A DNA stretch of 64,000 nt from Mycobacterium sp. D16Q13 (GTDB lineage Bacteria; Actinomycetota; Actinomycetes; Mycobacteriales; Mycobacteriaceae), in NCBI RefSeq assembly GCF_002013375.1, contig NZ_MAEW01000010.1:1-64000 (forward strand), given 5' to 3'. A program made the translations under genes and the position numbers. Below the pieces are notes generated by a model, which was not told the origin of the DNA, did no database searches, and worked only from the letters and a program-made list of their open reading frames with translations. Shown here piece by piece: positions 47,018 through 57,007 of the stretch (position 1 is the first letter of the stretch; every line of letters begins with the position of its first letter).

Positions 47018-48493
47018 ATGGGCGACGAGGTCGCACGCACCCAGTTCACCGGTGAGCACCGCCGGGCCTACCGCACCAAGGTGCAGAACTGTCTGGACGT
47101 GTTCGAGACCATGCTGTCGGAGTCCAGATTCGACTTCGAGCGACCGCTGACCGGCATGGAGATCGAATTCAACCTGGTAGACGGCGACTACCAGCCGGCG
47201 ATGACGAATACCGAAGTGCTCGCCTCGATCGCCGATCCGGCTTTTCAGACAGAACTGGGCGCCTACAACATCGAGTTGAATGTGCCGCCCCGCGCGCTTC
47301 CGGGGTCGGCCGCCCTCGAACTCGAGCGCGATGTACGGGCCAGCCTCAATGCCGCGGAGCAGCGTGCCGGTGAGCGAGGCGCGCACATCGTGATGATCGG
47401 CATCCTGCCGACGGTGATGCCCGAACACCTGAACGGCGCGTGGATGAGTCCGTCCTCCCGGTACCGGGCGTTGAACGACGCCGTGTTCACCGCCCGCGGC
47501 GAGGACATGCAGATCGATATTGCCGGTGCCGAGCGCCTCAGCGTCAGGTCGCCCTCGATCGCCCCGGAATCGGCGTGCACCAGCATGCAGCTGCACTTGC
47601 AGGTGGCACCCGATGACTTCGCCGCCAACTGGAATGCCGCCCAGCTGCTGGCCGGTCCGCAGCTGGCGCTGGCCGCCAACTCACCCTTCTTCTTCGGCAA
47701 GTCCTTGTGGGCGGAGACGCGCATCGAGCTCTTCACGCAGTCCACCGATACCCGCCCGCAGGAACTCAAGGTGCAAGGGGTGCGGCCACGGGTGTGGTTC
47801 GGCGAGCGCTGGATCACCTCGATCTTCGACCTGTTCGAAGAGAACGTCCTCTACTTCCCATCGCTGCTACCGGAGATCTCCGACGAGGACCCCGTGGCCG
47901 AGCTCGCTGCCGGGAGGGCGCCACGGCTTCAGGAACTGCGGTTGCACAACGGCACCATCTACCGCTGGAACCGGCCGATCTACGACGTCGTCAACGGCAC
48001 CCCGCATCTGCGCGTGGAGAATCGGGTGTTGCCCGCCGGGCCGACGGTCATCGACGTGATGGCCAACGCCGCGTTCTACTACGGTGCGCTGCGAGCGCTG
48101 TCCGAGGATGACCGCCCGGTGTGGACCAAGATGACTTTCGCTGCAGCCCATGACAATTTCCTCGAAGGTGCGCGGCGTGGCGCGGAGGCCCGGATGTACT
48201 GGCCCGGCGTCGGTGAGATCACCGCCGATGAATTGACGCTGCGACACCTGCTGCCCATGGCCCATGAGGGGTTGCAACGCTGGGGTGTGGCCACCGAGGT
48301 ACGCGAACGCTATCTCGGTGTCATCGAGGCGCGTGCGACATCGGGCATCAACGGCGCGGCCTGGCAGACACACACAGTCGGCGCGCTGCAGGAGCGCGGG
48401 TTGACGCGCAAGGCGGCGCTCAGCGAGATGCTCCGGATGTATTGCGAGCACATGCATTCCAACGAGCCCGTGCACACCTGGAAGCTGATCTGA
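47018..48493 (+). CDS. GCS2-family carboxylate-amine ligase (glutamate-cysteine-ligase-like)
   Basis: A 491-residue protein of the GCS2 superfamily. The ATP-grasp-like entry motif GMEIEFNLV (about 48-56), TELGAYNIELNVPPR and the ESACTSMQLHLQV core are shared with glutamate-cysteine ligases. Mycobacteria make mycothiol, not glutathione, so the reaction is uncertain; a role like EgtA (making gamma-glutamylcysteine) or another amine ligase is possible. It is not part of the egt operon, although that lies about 6 kb downstream. Ends 15 bases from a convergent gene. Confidence 0.82.
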   Translation: MGDEVARTQFTGEHRRAYRTKVQNCLDVFETMLSESRFDFERPLTGMEIEFNLVDGDYQPAMTNTEVLASIADPAFQTELGAYNIELNVPPRALPGSAALELERDVRASLNAAEQRAGERGAHIVMIGILPTVMPEHLNGAWMSPSSRYRALNDAVFTARGEDMQIDIAGAERLSVRSPSIAPESACTSMQLHLQVAPDDFAANWNAAQLLAGPQLALAANSPFFFGKSLWAETRIELFTQSTDTRPQELKVQGVRPRVWFGERWITSIFDLFEENVLYFPSLLPEISDEDPVAELAAGRAPRLQELRLHNGTIYRWNRPIYDVVNGTPHLRVENRVLPAGPTVIDVMANAAFYYGALRALSEDDRPVWTKMTFAAAHDNFLEGARRGAEARMYWPGVGEITADELTLRHLLPMAHEGLQRWGVATEVRERYLGVIEARATSGINGAAWQTHTVGALQERGLTRKAALSEMLRMYCEHMHSNEPVHTWKLI

Positions 48494-48508
48494 ACGTGGC
48501 GTGCCGCA

Positions 48509-49336
48509 TCACATCACGGTGCATATCGGCGCCGGTGTCGCCGCAATTCGGTCCAGCACCCGCAGGTTCTCCACCACATCGCGGCTCTCTCGTGCGGCGA
48601 TTGCTTTGACAAACGCGGCGATTGGCGCAGGCGGGCTGTAGGCCAGCGCTCCTTGCTGTGCGACTTGCAGATCACGCGCCAGAATTACGCCTGGATCGAG
48701 AATATCCGGCATAGCGGCTAGCACTACGGCGAATCGCCATGCGCTATCACGAAACACTTTGACCGCCTCGTTGATCACTGCGATCTGCTGTTCCTGGAGC
48801 ACCGCGTACAAGTCGGCCAGCACCGGAGAGAGCTCGTTGATGTCTGCTACCACACCGTTTACCTGACTGGCCAGTACCGCGTTGAGCCGATTGAAATCCT
48901 CACGTAACGACGGCAATTGCGTGCCGCCCGCGACACCCTGGGCGACGATTCCAAGATCGAGGCCGATATGTGCATTGACCCCAGCGAGCATGTGCTGCAC
49001 CAGGATCGGCTGCTCCAGGTGAGCCGCCTCGAATGTCACCTGCCACGAGTGCGCTGGTTTTCCGTACTGGCCTGGGTAGAAGTAGCGATTCAGCGCAGCG
49101 AAATAGCGCCCGGCAAACTCCACATCAAACCGTTCCATCCGTGCGCCATCCTGGAACACGTGTTGCTCAATCGCGATGCCGACAGCGAGGGTTATCCGCT
49201 TGTAGAGCGCCGCGAAGTACCCGAGGCTGCTAGCCGCCTCCATGGACCACGCGATGATGGAGTCGATCGCCGCGACGACTTCGTCGATCGTGGTGCAGAT
49301 GGGGAGGGGACTCAGAGGGGACGCATAATCGGGCAC
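48509..49336 (-). CDS. DUF5995 family protein
   Basis: About 275 residues from GTG 49336, preferred because AAAGG lies 8 bases upstream; a frame 17 codons longer exists. The DUF5995 signature is visible: FAGRYFAALNRYF, then HSWQVTFEAA, then LVQHMLAGVNAHIGLDLGIVA. The conserved His residues suggest a metal site, but no activity is known. Mostly helical and soluble. Convergent with the GCS2 gene. Confidence 0.8.
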   Translation of the reverse strand: MPDYASPLSPLPICTTIDEVVAAIDSIIAWSMEAASSLGYFAALYKRITLAVGIAIEQHVFQDGARMERFDVEFAGRYFAALNRYFYPGQYGKPAHSWQVTFEAAHLEQPILVQHMLAGVNAHIGLDLGIVAQGVAGGTQLPSLREDFNRLNAVLASQVNGVVADINELSPVLADLYAVLQEQQIAVINEAVKVFRDSAWRFAVVLAAMPDILDPGVILARDLQVAQQGALAYSPPAPIAAFVKAIAARESRDVVENLRVLDRIAATPAPICTVM

Positions 49337-49415
49337 GGCTTTGCCTTTCGGGACAGGATGGTGCGATGTTGGATGAGCGACATGCACATAGCGCTATCTG
49401 GTTCCCCCGCCTGAG

Positions 49416-49556
49416 CTATCTGAGGAGATAGAGCCCGACAGTCCCGGCGTCGTTGGCCGCATAGACTGCCTCACCGGCGCCACAGCCCGACTGATTGGCT
49501 GCCTCGACCGCTGCGGGTGCGTCCGCGCAATTACCCATCCACTGCCAGTTACTCAT
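49416..49556 (-). CDS. small protein of unknown function (46 residues)
   Basis: From ATG 49556 with AAGGAC 7 bases upstream, the product reads SNWQWMGNCADAPAAVEAAN and ends AGTVGLYLLR. It has two cysteines and is shorter than most annotation cut-offs. It lies downstream of the decayed copy of the secreted protein and upstream of the DUF5995 gene. I do not recognise a family; it might be the remains of a longer gene. Confidence 0.35.
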   Translation of the reverse strand: MSNWQWMGNCADAPAAVEAANQSGCGAGEAVYAANDAGTVGLYLLR

Positions 49557-49707
49557 GAGAAGTCCTTGCCTGTTCGATAGCTTCGCCCGCACTGCGCGGA
49601 CGCCACCAACCATGGCATCGACCCACCGACCCCAGCACGAGTAGCGGGCTACCTACATTTCGGGGCTCTACCCAATCGCTGCTCCGGACAGCCCGGCTGT
49701 CGTTAAG

Positions 49708-49871
49708 CGAGAGCACAAAGCCGTGCGTCGTAGTCTGCGTCGGATCTGGCCCGAATCCCTGTGCCTGGCATGCGGTCAGCTGGTCTCGCACGCCGCACTG
49801 CATGGGGAGACCGATTCTTCGACCAATTTCATCCCTGAGGGAAGCGGCTTGTAGGCATCTGGACTAAATGT
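49708..49871 (-). pseudogene. frameshifted partial copy of the neighbouring secreted-protein gene
   Basis: Minus-strand translation gives TFSPDAYKPLPSG in one frame and, after a shift, RIGLPMQCGVRDQLTACQ then HGFVLS. The intact gene at 49898 ends with TFEPGDYKPLPVGGRIY, then CVVDAHMTACV and HGFVLS. Residue order and cysteines match, so this is a degraded partial duplicate covering roughly the last 65 residues, starting directly downstream of the intact gene. A longer frame with an apparent ATG runs through it but is chimeric. Confidence 0.65.
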
Positions 49872-49897
49872 TCGGGTGGGGCCGCCGGGCCCGGAGC

Positions 49898-50449
49898 TTA
49901 GAAGAGCCGGCACCCCTCCGGAGACAGCACAAACCCATGTCGGTCACCATTGGTGGGGTTTTGTTCGGTGACGCACGCGGTCATGTGTGCGTCCACCACA
50001 CAGGTAGCCGACGACGGGTCATAAATTCGTCCGCCTACAGGCAACGGTTTGTAGTCGCCAGGCTCGAAGGTCTTTTCGACCTCACGCCCGTCCGACCAGA
50101 CCGAGTACTTATCGAACGTGGCAAGGTCGCGCGTCTCGAAACGAGCCTCCTGAAAATCGGACACGAGGACCACGTTCTCGGTGGTTCCGGGTAGGTTGCC
50201 CCAGCATTGCCCAAACTTGTCCGGGTATGCCTTGGCCACGTGGTAAATCCGGCAGCGGTACCCCGCAGGGGAGGTGAACTGATAGCCCTGTGACGTCCCG
50301 AGAAAGTCCAGGCCCACCCCGTAGTCCTTAAGTTCCACGGCTGCAAAGGAACTAACGTCGGGGAATTCCGGTTCGGCGTGTGCCGCGGGCGTAGCGGACG
50401 CGGCGACCAGAATAATGATCGGTATCACTACCCGCCAAGACCTCGTCAT
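49898..50449 (-). CDS. secreted protein translationally coupled to egtE
   Basis: A 183-residue protein with a signal peptide (VVIPIIILVAASATPAAHA, cleavage near residue 25). The mature domain has six cysteines or so (YRCRIYH, GQCWG, SATCVVD, TACV, EGCRLF), which suggests disulfides. The ATG at 50449 overlaps the egtE stop by ATGA, so it should be co-translated with the ergothioneine operon. No family is recognised; members may be mycobacterial-specific. It is followed by a broken copy of its own 3' half. Confidence 0.72.
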   Translation of the reverse strand: MTRSWRVVIPIIILVAASATPAAHAEPEFPDVSSFAAVELKDYGVGLDFLGTSQGYQFTSPAGYRCRIYHVAKAYPDKFGQCWGNLPGTTENVVLVSDFQEARFETRDLATFDKYSVWSDGREVEKTFEPGDYKPLPVGGRIYDPSSATCVVDAHMTACVTEQNPTNGDRHGFVLSPEGCRLF

Positions 50450-51516
50450 GTCCGGAGGGCCTTGGCCACCAATTCCAGCTCCTCGTCGGTGCCGTCGATA
50501 TGCGCGCTGATCCGCAGCACCGGCGTGGTCATCTCGAACGGCGCGCGCACCGTCTCGGCAGCGGTCGTCACGATCGAGTGTTCCGCGATGAGGCGCGCCC
50601 GCACGGCCACGACGTCGATATCCCCGACGGGCTCCAGTGTCGTAATGGCGCTGGGCTCGTCCACGGATTCCACCACCCGCCAATCCGTGAGATCCCCCAG
50701 GATCTTTCGTGCCGATCGTCCCCGCTCGGCCAAGGCGCTCTGAACCTCGGCGGGACCGGCCGCCAGATGCTGCCCCACGGCGACCGACAGACCCACCCAG
50801 CCCGCCACATGCGCTTCCACATGGCCGGCCCACTGCGGAATCAGATGTGCAAGATCCGGATTGACGGCAAGCACGCCCACCCCGCGCGGCCCGGCCAACC
50901 ACTTGCGTGACGGTGCGTACATGGCGTCGGCACCGTAGGTGCAGTCGACATGGCCAAGGGCCTGCGCGGCATCGACCACGACGGGCACCCCGGCCGCTCG
51001 CGCGCATGCGACCACCTCCGCACCGGGTTGCACGGTGCCACGGTGGCTGCCGACGACCGTGAAATGCACCAGGTCCACCTTCTCGCGGCGTAGAAACGCC
51101 TCGATCCCGTCGACATCGGCGCGGCCATCCCCGTCAACCGGCAGCCACACCGGCGTAAATCCGAAGTGGTTCATGATCATCAGATTCGGGCCGAATTCTC
51201 CTGGCAGACAGGCAACAACCCGTCCGGCATCGACCGGCCACGACTGCAGGAGCGTACGCAGAGCATCGGCGGCGCCCGTGGTGAACTGAACCTGCGCCTC
51301 GGGCATGCCCGTCAACTTCCGCACCGCGGCACGCCCGGCGTCGAGCACCGGTGTCGCAGCCTCCTGCGCCACGTAGCCGCCGATCTGCGCCTCATGTTCG
51401 GCATGCTGAGCCACCGCACGAATGGTCTCGATGCTCTGCCGCGAGCAGGCTGCCGAGTCCACGTGCACGCCGAGAACCGGCGGCCTGCCCTGCCTCCACT
51501 GCTCACCCAGGCTCAC
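50446..51516 (-). CDS. egtE: EgtE, PLP-dependent C-S lyase of ergothioneine synthesis
   Basis: A 356-residue class V-like PLP enzyme. The Schiff-base lysine is in [15 protein letters not shown], preceded by the [14 protein letters not shown] strand whose Asp pairs with the pyridine nitrogen. It cleaves hercynylcysteine sulfoxide to ergothioneine. GTG/ATG start 51516 overlaps the egtD stop (ATGA), fifth step of the egtA-B-C-D-E chain on the minus strand. Length and neighbours match Rv3700c. Confidence 0.93.
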   Translation of the reverse strand: MSLGEQWRQGRPPVLGVHVDSAACSRQSIETIRAVAQHAEHEAQIGGYVAQEAATPVLDAGRAAVRKLTGMPEAQVQFTTGAADALRTLLQSWPVDAGRVVACLPGEFGPNLMIMNHFGFTPVWLPVDGDGRADVDGIEAFLRREKVDLVHFTVVGSHRGTVQPGAEVVACARAAGVPVVVDAAQALGHVDCTYGADAMYAPSRKWLAGPRGVGVLAVNPDLAHLIPQWAGHVEAHVAGWVGLSVAVGQHLAAGPAEVQSALAERGRSARKILGDLTDWRVVESVDEPSAITTLEPVGDIDVVAVRARLIAEHSIVTTAAETVRAPFEMTTPVLRISAHIDGTDEELELVAKALRT

Positions 51517-52469
51517 CGCTTCACTGCCAGCGATAGTCCGAAATCATGGGAATCGTCAGTCCACCAATGCGTCTGATCCAGACCCGCAGCGGCCAACTCG
51601 CGCGCGACGCCCTCCTTCCGGAACTTGCAGGACACCTCCGTCAGCATCATCTCGCCCGCCCCGAATTCGACGGCGAGATCCAGGGCCTCGATTCTCACCC
51701 GCTGATCACACACCGACCGCAGCCACATCTCCATGCGCTCCTCGTCGCCGTTCCACAGAGCGACGTGTTCGAAATCCTCGAGAGAGAAATCCGCGTCAAG
51801 TTCACGATTGATCACTGCCAGCACATTGCGGTTGAAGGCTGCGGTCACTCCGGCGCTGTCATCGTAGGCCCGCACCAGACGCTCGGTATCCTTGACCAGA
51901 TCTGTTCCTAACAGCAGCATTTCACCGGAATCGAGTGCACCCGCGACATCAGCCAGGAATCGCGCCCGCGGTTCGGTGGTCAGATTCCCGATGGTGGAGC
52001 CCAGGAAGGCAACCAACCGCCGCCCTTCCCGCGGGATCCGCGAAAGATCCCTCTCAAAGTCTCCACACACCGCGCGGACCCGCATCCCCGGGTACTCATC
52101 GACGAGCGCATCTCCCGCCGCACGTAGCACACCGGAGTCCACATCGAAGGGGATGAAGGTACTGGGAGCCAACGCATCCAGCAGCATCCGGGTCTTCTCG
52201 GAGGTCCCGCTGCCGAGCTCTACCAGGGTGTCGGCGCCGGACACCTCAGCGATACTGCCAGCATGGGCGCGGAGCAGGCCCGCCTCGGTCCGCGTCGGAT
52301 AGTACTCCGGCAGCCGAGTGATCTCATCGAACAGATCGCTGCCCACCTCGTCGTAAAACCATTTCGGGGGAAGCGATTTCGCGTCTGCGGTGAGGCCTCG
52401 CCGGACATCGCGCCGTAGTGCTTCTGCTGCCGCTCCAGAGGCTAAGTGATTCTCCAGGGTCATGGTCAT
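51513..52469 (-). CDS. egtD: EgtD, histidine betaine methyltransferase
   Basis: A 318-residue SAM-dependent enzyme that methylates histidine three times to hercynine. The SAM motif [16 protein letters not shown] lies at about 76-91 and [11 protein letters not shown] provides the ribose Asp; the long beta-insert [15 protein letters not shown] is typical of EgtD. ATG 52469 overlaps the egtC stop (ATGA) and is preferred over a longer frame whose N-terminus lacks similarity. Equivalent to Rv3701c. Confidence 0.95.
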   Translation of the reverse strand: MTMTLENHLASGAAAEALRRDVRRGLTADAKSLPPKWFYDEVGSDLFDEITRLPEYYPTRTEAGLLRAHAGSIAEVSGADTLVELGSGTSEKTRMLLDALAPSTFIPFDVDSGVLRAAGDALVDEYPGMRVRAVCGDFERDLSRIPREGRRLVAFLGSTIGNLTTEPRARFLADVAGALDSGEMLLLGTDLVKDTERLVRAYDDSAGVTAAFNRNVLAVINRELDADFSLEDFEHVALWNGDEERMEMWLRSVCDQRVRIEALDLAVEFGAGEMMLTEVSCKFRKEGVARELAAAGLDQTHWWTDDSHDFGLSLAVKR

Positions 52470-53146
52470 AATGGCACCACCTCCACCTTCCCATCGCGTA
52501 CCCGCACCACTTGCCGGTCCGGGATGTCGACCCAAGACGGGTCGTCGTCGTACGGTTCACTCGCCACCACCACACCGTCGGCAGCCGCCAAGATCGACAG
52601 GGTGTCGCCCCACGTCGTGGCGATCAACTCATTTCCGTTGGCCGCCAGAATGTTCAGTCGAGCCCCAGGATCTGCGGCCCCAACGCGACGCACCGTCTCC
52701 CCCAGGTTCTCGGGCCCCGCGGCGAAGACGCGTGCCGCCAGCACCGCACTGTCCACCACCGATTCAGCGCCAAAGACTTCACCCACCGCAGCGCGATCGA
52801 CGATCCCGTTGTGCGACAACAGCCAGGTTCCGTCCGTGAATGGCGCGGCCGCGGACTCGTCGATGGGCATTCCGGCACTGGCGGAACGGACCGCCGCCAC
52901 CACGCATCGGCTGCGTAGCACCGGGGCCACCGAGGAGAAGGACGCATCGCCCCACAGGGGCCGTGCACCGCGCCACCTGTGGGGCGCACCATCGGCGAAG
53001 AATCCGGCGCCCCAGCCGTCGGCGTTTACCAGACCATGCTTTTGACGCCGCGGCGAATATGACTGCACGAGAAGGCCATGCGGCGGTTCGAGTATCAGCG
53101 ACGCAAGGCTGCGCGGCTCGCCCAGCCAGCCCAGATGACGGCACAT
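52466..53146 (-). CDS. egtC: EgtC, class II glutamine amidotransferase-type hydrolase
   Basis: A 226-residue Ntn-hydrolase with the nucleophile C2 immediately after the initiator Met (MCRHLGWLG). It removes glutamate from gamma-glutamyl-hercynylcysteine sulfoxide. Further family elements are the [10 protein letters not shown] segment and LLSHNGIVD. It lies 1 base after egtB and overlaps egtD by 4 bases. Equivalent to Rv3702c. Confidence 0.95.
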   Translation of the reverse strand: MCRHLGWLGEPRSLASLILEPPHGLLVQSYSPRRQKHGLVNADGWGAGFFADGAPHRWRGARPLWGDASFSSVAPVLRSRCVVAAVRSASAGMPIDESAAAPFTDGTWLLSHNGIVDRAAVGEVFGAESVVDSAVLAARVFAAGPENLGETVRRVGAADPGARLNILAANGNELIATTWGDTLSILAAADGVVVASEPYDDDPSWVDIPDRQVVRVRDGKVEVVPL

Positions 53147-53147
53147 G

Positions 53148-54443
53148 CTAGACGTCCCAGGCCAGACGAACGCCGCTGAATATTTGCCGCCGGATGGGAT
53201 GATCCCAGTTCCGGAAGCTGGGCCGCATGATCGACGGTGCCACTGCCCACGAACCTCCGCGAAGCACCCGATAGTCGCCGGCCCCCGAACCTTCGAAGAA
53301 GGGCTCGCTGTACTGCTGATAGATCATCGGCGTGAAACCGGGCCACGGCCGCAGCGGGGATGTCGTCCACTCCCATACATCGCCGAGCATCTGCTCAGCA
53401 CCGTAGGCCGATGCCGACTCGGGATACGCCCCGACCGGGGCCGGCCCCAGCGCACCCCCGCCGAGATTGGCCCGGTTTCGGCTCGGCGGATCTTCGCCCC
53501 ACGGAAAACGCCGTCGCGCAGAAGCTTCCGGATCCCAGACGCAGGCCTTTTCCCATTCGGCTTCGGTGGGCAATCGTGCTCCCACCCAGGCTGCGTAGGC
53601 CTGTGCTTCGTGAAAGCTGACATGCTGCACCGGCTCGTCGGGCACGATCTCCACCTCACGACCGAACCGCGTGAGGGTTCCGCCCGAGTTCCAGAACTTG
53701 GGCACCGTGAGGTCTTCCGCACATCGGTATGCCCACCCAGCCTCGGTCCAGAATTCCTGGCGCCGGTATCCACCGTCGGCGATAAATGCCGACCACTCGG
53801 CGTTGGTCACCGGAACCCGGCCTATCCGGAAGCTCTTGAGATCCACCACATGCGCGGGCCGTTCGTTGTCGAGCGAGAACGGCTCGTCGCTCGCATCGAC
53901 GCCCAGCACAAATGGGCCCGCCGGCACGAGCACCGAGGTTCCCGCCACCCCGGGACGTCCCGGCGGCAACGGGTCAACACGCTCCAGCAATGCGGCACCA
54001 CGGCGAATCGACAAGGCCTGCAACATGGTTTCGTCATGTTGATGCTCATGGCTGAGCACCATGGAGTAGATGAATTCGTCCGACCGCGCGGAACCATCGG
54101 AGGGCAACGTCTCGAGCCGGTCCAAAACCCGGCCCCGCACCTCGTGACAGAAGGACCGCGCCTGGGCCGGTGAGAGCAGTGGCAACTGCACCCTGCTGGC
54201 TCGGGGGTGCTGGAAGGCGTCGTAGAGGGACTCGATGTCACCGGGCAGCATCCCCGGCCTACGCGGATCTCCACCCCGCAGCAGCCACAACTCTTCTTGC
54301 TGGCCGATATGGGCGAGGTCCCACACCAAAGGACTCATCAACGGGTCGTACTGACGATGCAGCTCCGCATCATCGTGGTCAGTGATCGTCAACGTGCGCA
54401 CACGGGCCGCTTCAAGATCCCGCGCTAAATCCTCCCGGATCAT
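53148..54443 (-). CDS. egtB: EgtB, iron-dependent sulfoxide synthase
   Basis: A 431-residue enzyme that joins gamma-glutamylcysteine to hercynine with oxygen. The iron ligands are H45 (DLAHIG) and the HX3HXE set H131, H135, E137 (HEHQHDE). The C-terminal FGE-sulfatase/lectin fold holds the substrate site ([20 protein letters not shown]). ATG 54443 is within the egtA stop (ATGA). A longer frame upstream is not family-like. Equivalent to Rv3703c. Confidence 0.95.
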   Translation of the reverse strand: MIREDLARDLEAARVRTLTITDHDDAELHRQYDPLMSPLVWDLAHIGQQEELWLLRGGDPRRPGMLPGDIESLYDAFQHPRASRVQLPLLSPAQARSFCHEVRGRVLDRLETLPSDGSARSDEFIYSMVLSHEHQHDETMLQALSIRRGAALLERVDPLPPGRPGVAGTSVLVPAGPFVLGVDASDEPFSLDNERPAHVVDLKSFRIGRVPVTNAEWSAFIADGGYRRQEFWTEAGWAYRCAEDLTVPKFWNSGGTLTRFGREVEIVPDEPVQHVSFHEAQAYAAWVGARLPTEAEWEKACVWDPEASARRRFPWGEDPPSRNRANLGGGALGPAPVGAYPESASAYGAEQMLGDVWEWTTSPLRPWPGFTPMIYQQYSEPFFEGSGAGDYRVLRGGSWAVAPSIMRPSFRNWDHPIRRQIFSGVRLAWDV

Positions 54444-55678
54444 CGCGCCGCCCCGGAGAAGGCCCGCTCCACCCCGTACTCGGTGACATTGTCCATGAAG
54501 TCGTCTGCTGGACAACGACCTTCCTCGACACGCTCAAGCAGGAACGCCATATCCGCGGCCAACTCGGCCGGCGCCACCGCACATGCCGCCGACACCAGCC
54601 GGCGCCCGGCCGCGTGCAGGGCGGGATCCGCCAGGCCGTCCCGCGCCGCTGCCTCCCAGGCGTCGCCAACCGGTTCAACCGTCTCCGCGGCGATATCGGC
54701 GACCCGCGGATAGTCCAGCGCCGCGACCGCTGTGAAGGCCAGCGCGGGCCACCACCAGTCCGGTGCGGCATCCAGGTATCGCAGCTCCAGCCAGCGGCGT
54801 GGCCGCACCGGCGGAAAGAGAGTGGTCAGATGATAGTCGAGGTCTTCGGTGGTGGGAGCGCGCCCTGCGAGGCGCACGCTCCCGTCGACCCAGGATTGGA
54901 ACGGCACATGGGTAACAACCGCTTCGGCGCCGTCCTTGTTTCGCACCAACATGACGGGTGCCCGCAGCGCGTACCGGACCCAGGAATCGGTCGGGTCGGG
55001 GCCAATCTCAACCGGGGCGCACCGCCGCGGATCCAGGTTGTCCCAGATCCACTGCCTGGTGTTTCGCCGCCCCGTGCGGCGCCCCGCAAGCATGGGCGAG
55101 GCCGCCGAAAGCGCCACCATTGTCGGGCCGATCCGTTGTGCCAACGCGAACCTGTCTCGCCACTGACCTGATGTCCCGGATTGCAGATTGACCTGCAATG
55201 ACGCGGTACAGGTCATCATCTGCAGCGCGGCCTCGCTGAAACCAGCGGCACCGAAATGACTGGCCATCGCGGCGTATCGCGCAGCGGGATTGACGCGCTC
55301 GGGGGTCCGCAACGGGTCGGTGCCCAGGCTGGCGAGCGCCACCCCCGCGTCGCGATATGTCGAGGTCAAGATCGCGTGATCGGCCCGCATCAACGAGATC
55401 GCGGACAATACATCGGCACGCGGGGGACCGGAGAGCTCGACGGCCCCACCCGGTTCAAACGTGATTGTGCTGGACCCGGGCAGATCGGGAACCGAGTCCG
55501 CGATCTCATGCAACCGATTCCAGCTGACCCTGCGGTGCGGGGCAGCCAGCTCGACGCTATGCGACTCCAGCTCCAGCCCGACCGTTCCAACGTGTGCGTC
55601 GACGAAGGCCTGCCGAGCGATGTGCTCGGCAGCCTCGTCCGCGTTCGACAGTGTCTCCACTGTCGAAGTGGTGGCCAT
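54440..55678 (-). CDS. egtA: EgtA, glutamate-cysteine ligase
   Basis: A 412-residue GCS2-family ligase that makes gamma-glutamylcysteine for ergothioneine. The first core motif is [12 protein letters not shown] (about 33-44), with [12 protein letters not shown] after it and [14 protein letters not shown] in the active-site strand. GGAGAG is 2-8 bases before the ATG at 55678. It heads the egtABCDE operon (Rv3704c). A hairpin terminator of the neighbouring SDR gene lies just upstream. Confidence 0.94.
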   Translation of the reverse strand: MATTSTVETLSNADEAAEHIARQAFVDAHVGTVGLELESHSVELAAPHRRVSWNRLHEIADSVPDLPGSSTITFEPGGAVELSGPPRADVLSAISLMRADHAILTSTYRDAGVALASLGTDPLRTPERVNPAARYAAMASHFGAAGFSEAALQMMTCTASLQVNLQSGTSGQWRDRFALAQRIGPTMVALSAASPMLAGRRTGRRNTRQWIWDNLDPRRCAPVEIGPDPTDSWVRYALRAPVMLVRNKDGAEAVVTHVPFQSWVDGSVRLAGRAPTTEDLDYHLTTLFPPVRPRRWLELRYLDAAPDWWWPALAFTAVAALDYPRVADIAAETVEPVGDAWEAAARDGLADPALHAAGRRLVSAACAVAPAELAADMAFLLERVEEGRCPADDFMDNVTEYGVERAFSGAAR

Positions 55679-55693
55679 CTCTCCAATGTTCCA

Positions 55694-55715
55694 TAGGCCA
55701 CCGACAAGTGGCCTA
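55694..55715 (-). terminator. hairpin at the 3' end of the HSD10-like SDR gene
   Basis: TAGGCCAC (55694-55701) and GTGGCCTA (55708-55715) form a perfect 8-bp stem with a 6-base loop; the SDR stop codon lies in the upper arm. It separates the SDR unit from the egt operon promoter. Confidence 0.6.
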
Positions 55716-56492
55716 CTTCGGCTGAAGCCTGGCCCCGCCGTCGATGCGAATCGTCTCGGCGTTCATGTAGCTGTTGGTGACGAGCTCGAGGGCCAGCGAC
55801 GCGAATTCTTCGGGGTTACCCAGGCGCTGCGGGTACAGCACGTTCGGCGCCAGGCGGTCCTTGAACTGTTGCGCGGACTCGCCCTCACCGTAGATCGGGG
55901 TGTCGATCAGACCCGGTGCGATGGTGTTCACGCGGATGCCGACGACCGACAGATCGCGCGCGATCGGAAGAGTCATGCCGACGATGCCGCCCTTGGAGGC
56001 CGAGTAGGCGGCCTGCCCGATCTGGCCGTCGAAGGCCGCAACGGATGCGGTGTTGACGATGGCACCGCGCTCACCGAACTCGTCGACAGGCTCTTCCTGG
56101 CTGATCGCGGTGGCTGCGAGACGGATCAGATTGAACGAGCCGATGAGGTTGATGCCGATGACCTTGGAGAAGATGTCCAGCGAGTGCGCCGAGGCGTACT
56201 GGCCGTCCTTGCCGATGGTGCGACCGGGCCAGCCCACGCCCGCGCAGTTGATGAGCACGCGCACCGGGCCGAGCTCCTTGGCCGCGTCGACGGCGGCGAT
56301 GCCGTCGGCCTCGCTGGTGACATCGGTGTGCACGAAAGCGCCACCGAGTTCCTTGGCCAGAGCCTCACCCTTTTCGTCCTGGACGTCGGCGATGACGACC
56401 TTGGCGCCCTGTGCGGCGAGCAGGCGAGCAGTTGCGGCGCCGAGACCCGAGGCACCACCCGTGACGATTGCAGACACACCATTGATATCCAT
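55713..56492 (-). CDS. SDR, 3-hydroxyacyl-CoA dehydrogenase HSD10-like
   Basis: A 259-residue SDR from ATG 56492 (another ATG 4 codons upstream). TGGASGLG is the NAD site (about 12-19), NTASVAAFDG has the catalytic Ser, YSASKGG has Tyr and Lys. The PQRLGNPEEFASLA block and length match type II 3-hydroxyacyl-CoA dehydrogenases (HSD17B10-like). It should oxidise short (2-methyl-)3-hydroxyacyl-CoAs. A stand-alone gene with its own terminator. Confidence 0.9.
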   Translation of the reverse strand: MDINGVSAIVTGGASGLGAATARLLAAQGAKVVIADVQDEKGEALAKELGGAFVHTDVTSEADGIAAVDAAKELGPVRVLINCAGVGWPGRTIGKDGQYASAHSLDIFSKVIGINLIGSFNLIRLAATAISQEEPVDEFGERGAIVNTASVAAFDGQIGQAAYSASKGGIVGMTLPIARDLSVVGIRVNTIAPGLIDTPIYGEGESAQQFKDRLAPNVLYPQRLGNPEEFASLALELVTNSYMNAETIRIDGGARLQPK

Positions 56493-56551
56493 GAGCCGCA
56501 CCATAACCGATCGGTTGGTTGGGAGGTCCAGGCCCCATAGGCTTTGTATCC

Positions 56552-57007
56552 GTGACCGATGACCGACTCGCCATCCAGGATCTTGTCGCCCGGTATGCCC
56601 GTGCCGCCGACAGCCGTGATCTCGAGGAACTCGTGGCGCTGTTCTCTGCAGAGGCCGAGTTGGTGCGCCCGCCGGCCCTGCTGCGCAAGGGCGATGTGGC
56701 CGTCCTGTGCGGTCGGCAGGCCATCGCGGATTCGATTGTCGCCGCTCTCAAACCGCTGCACGCGACGTATCACCTGCTCGGGCAGCAGACGGCGACCGTC
56801 AACGGCGATACCGCGACGGGCGAGGTGTACTGCATGGCCCACCACATCTATGTGCGCGGGACGGACGGAAACCGCGACGCGTTTCACGACAATGTGATGG
56901 CCGTGCGCTATCTCGACACTTACGAGCGCGGACCCGCAGGCTGGGTCTTCTCCCGCCGCGAGCCGGTCGTGGTGTTCAGTGAGGACCGGCCAGTTCGAGT
57001 CGGCTAG
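56552..57007 (+). CDS. SnoaL/NTF2-like protein
   Basis: A 151-residue protein from GTG 56552. The SnoaL-like opening is IQDLVARYARAADSRDLEELVALFSAEAE, ending in strands GWVFSRREPVVVF, the fold of small hydrolases, isomerases and dehydratases. An acidic pair near DSRD may be catalytic but the function is open. Its 3' end overlaps the convergent LLM gene by 32 bases. Divergent from the SDR gene by about 60 bases. Confidence 0.8.
   Translation: MTDDRLAIQDLVARYARAADSRDLEELVALFSAEAELVRPPALLRKGDVAVLCGRQAIADSIVAALKPLHATYHLLGQQTATVNGDTATGEVYCMAHHIYVRGTDGNRDAFHDNVMAVRYLDTYERGPAGWVFSRREPVVVFSEDRPVRVG

Noticed and set aside
50450..51007. Upstream extension of the egt-linked secreted protein to 369 residues
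   Set aside because: The added part is Arg/Gly-rich and antisense-like shadow of egtE; the ATG at 50449 gives a proper signal peptide and an ATGA overlap.
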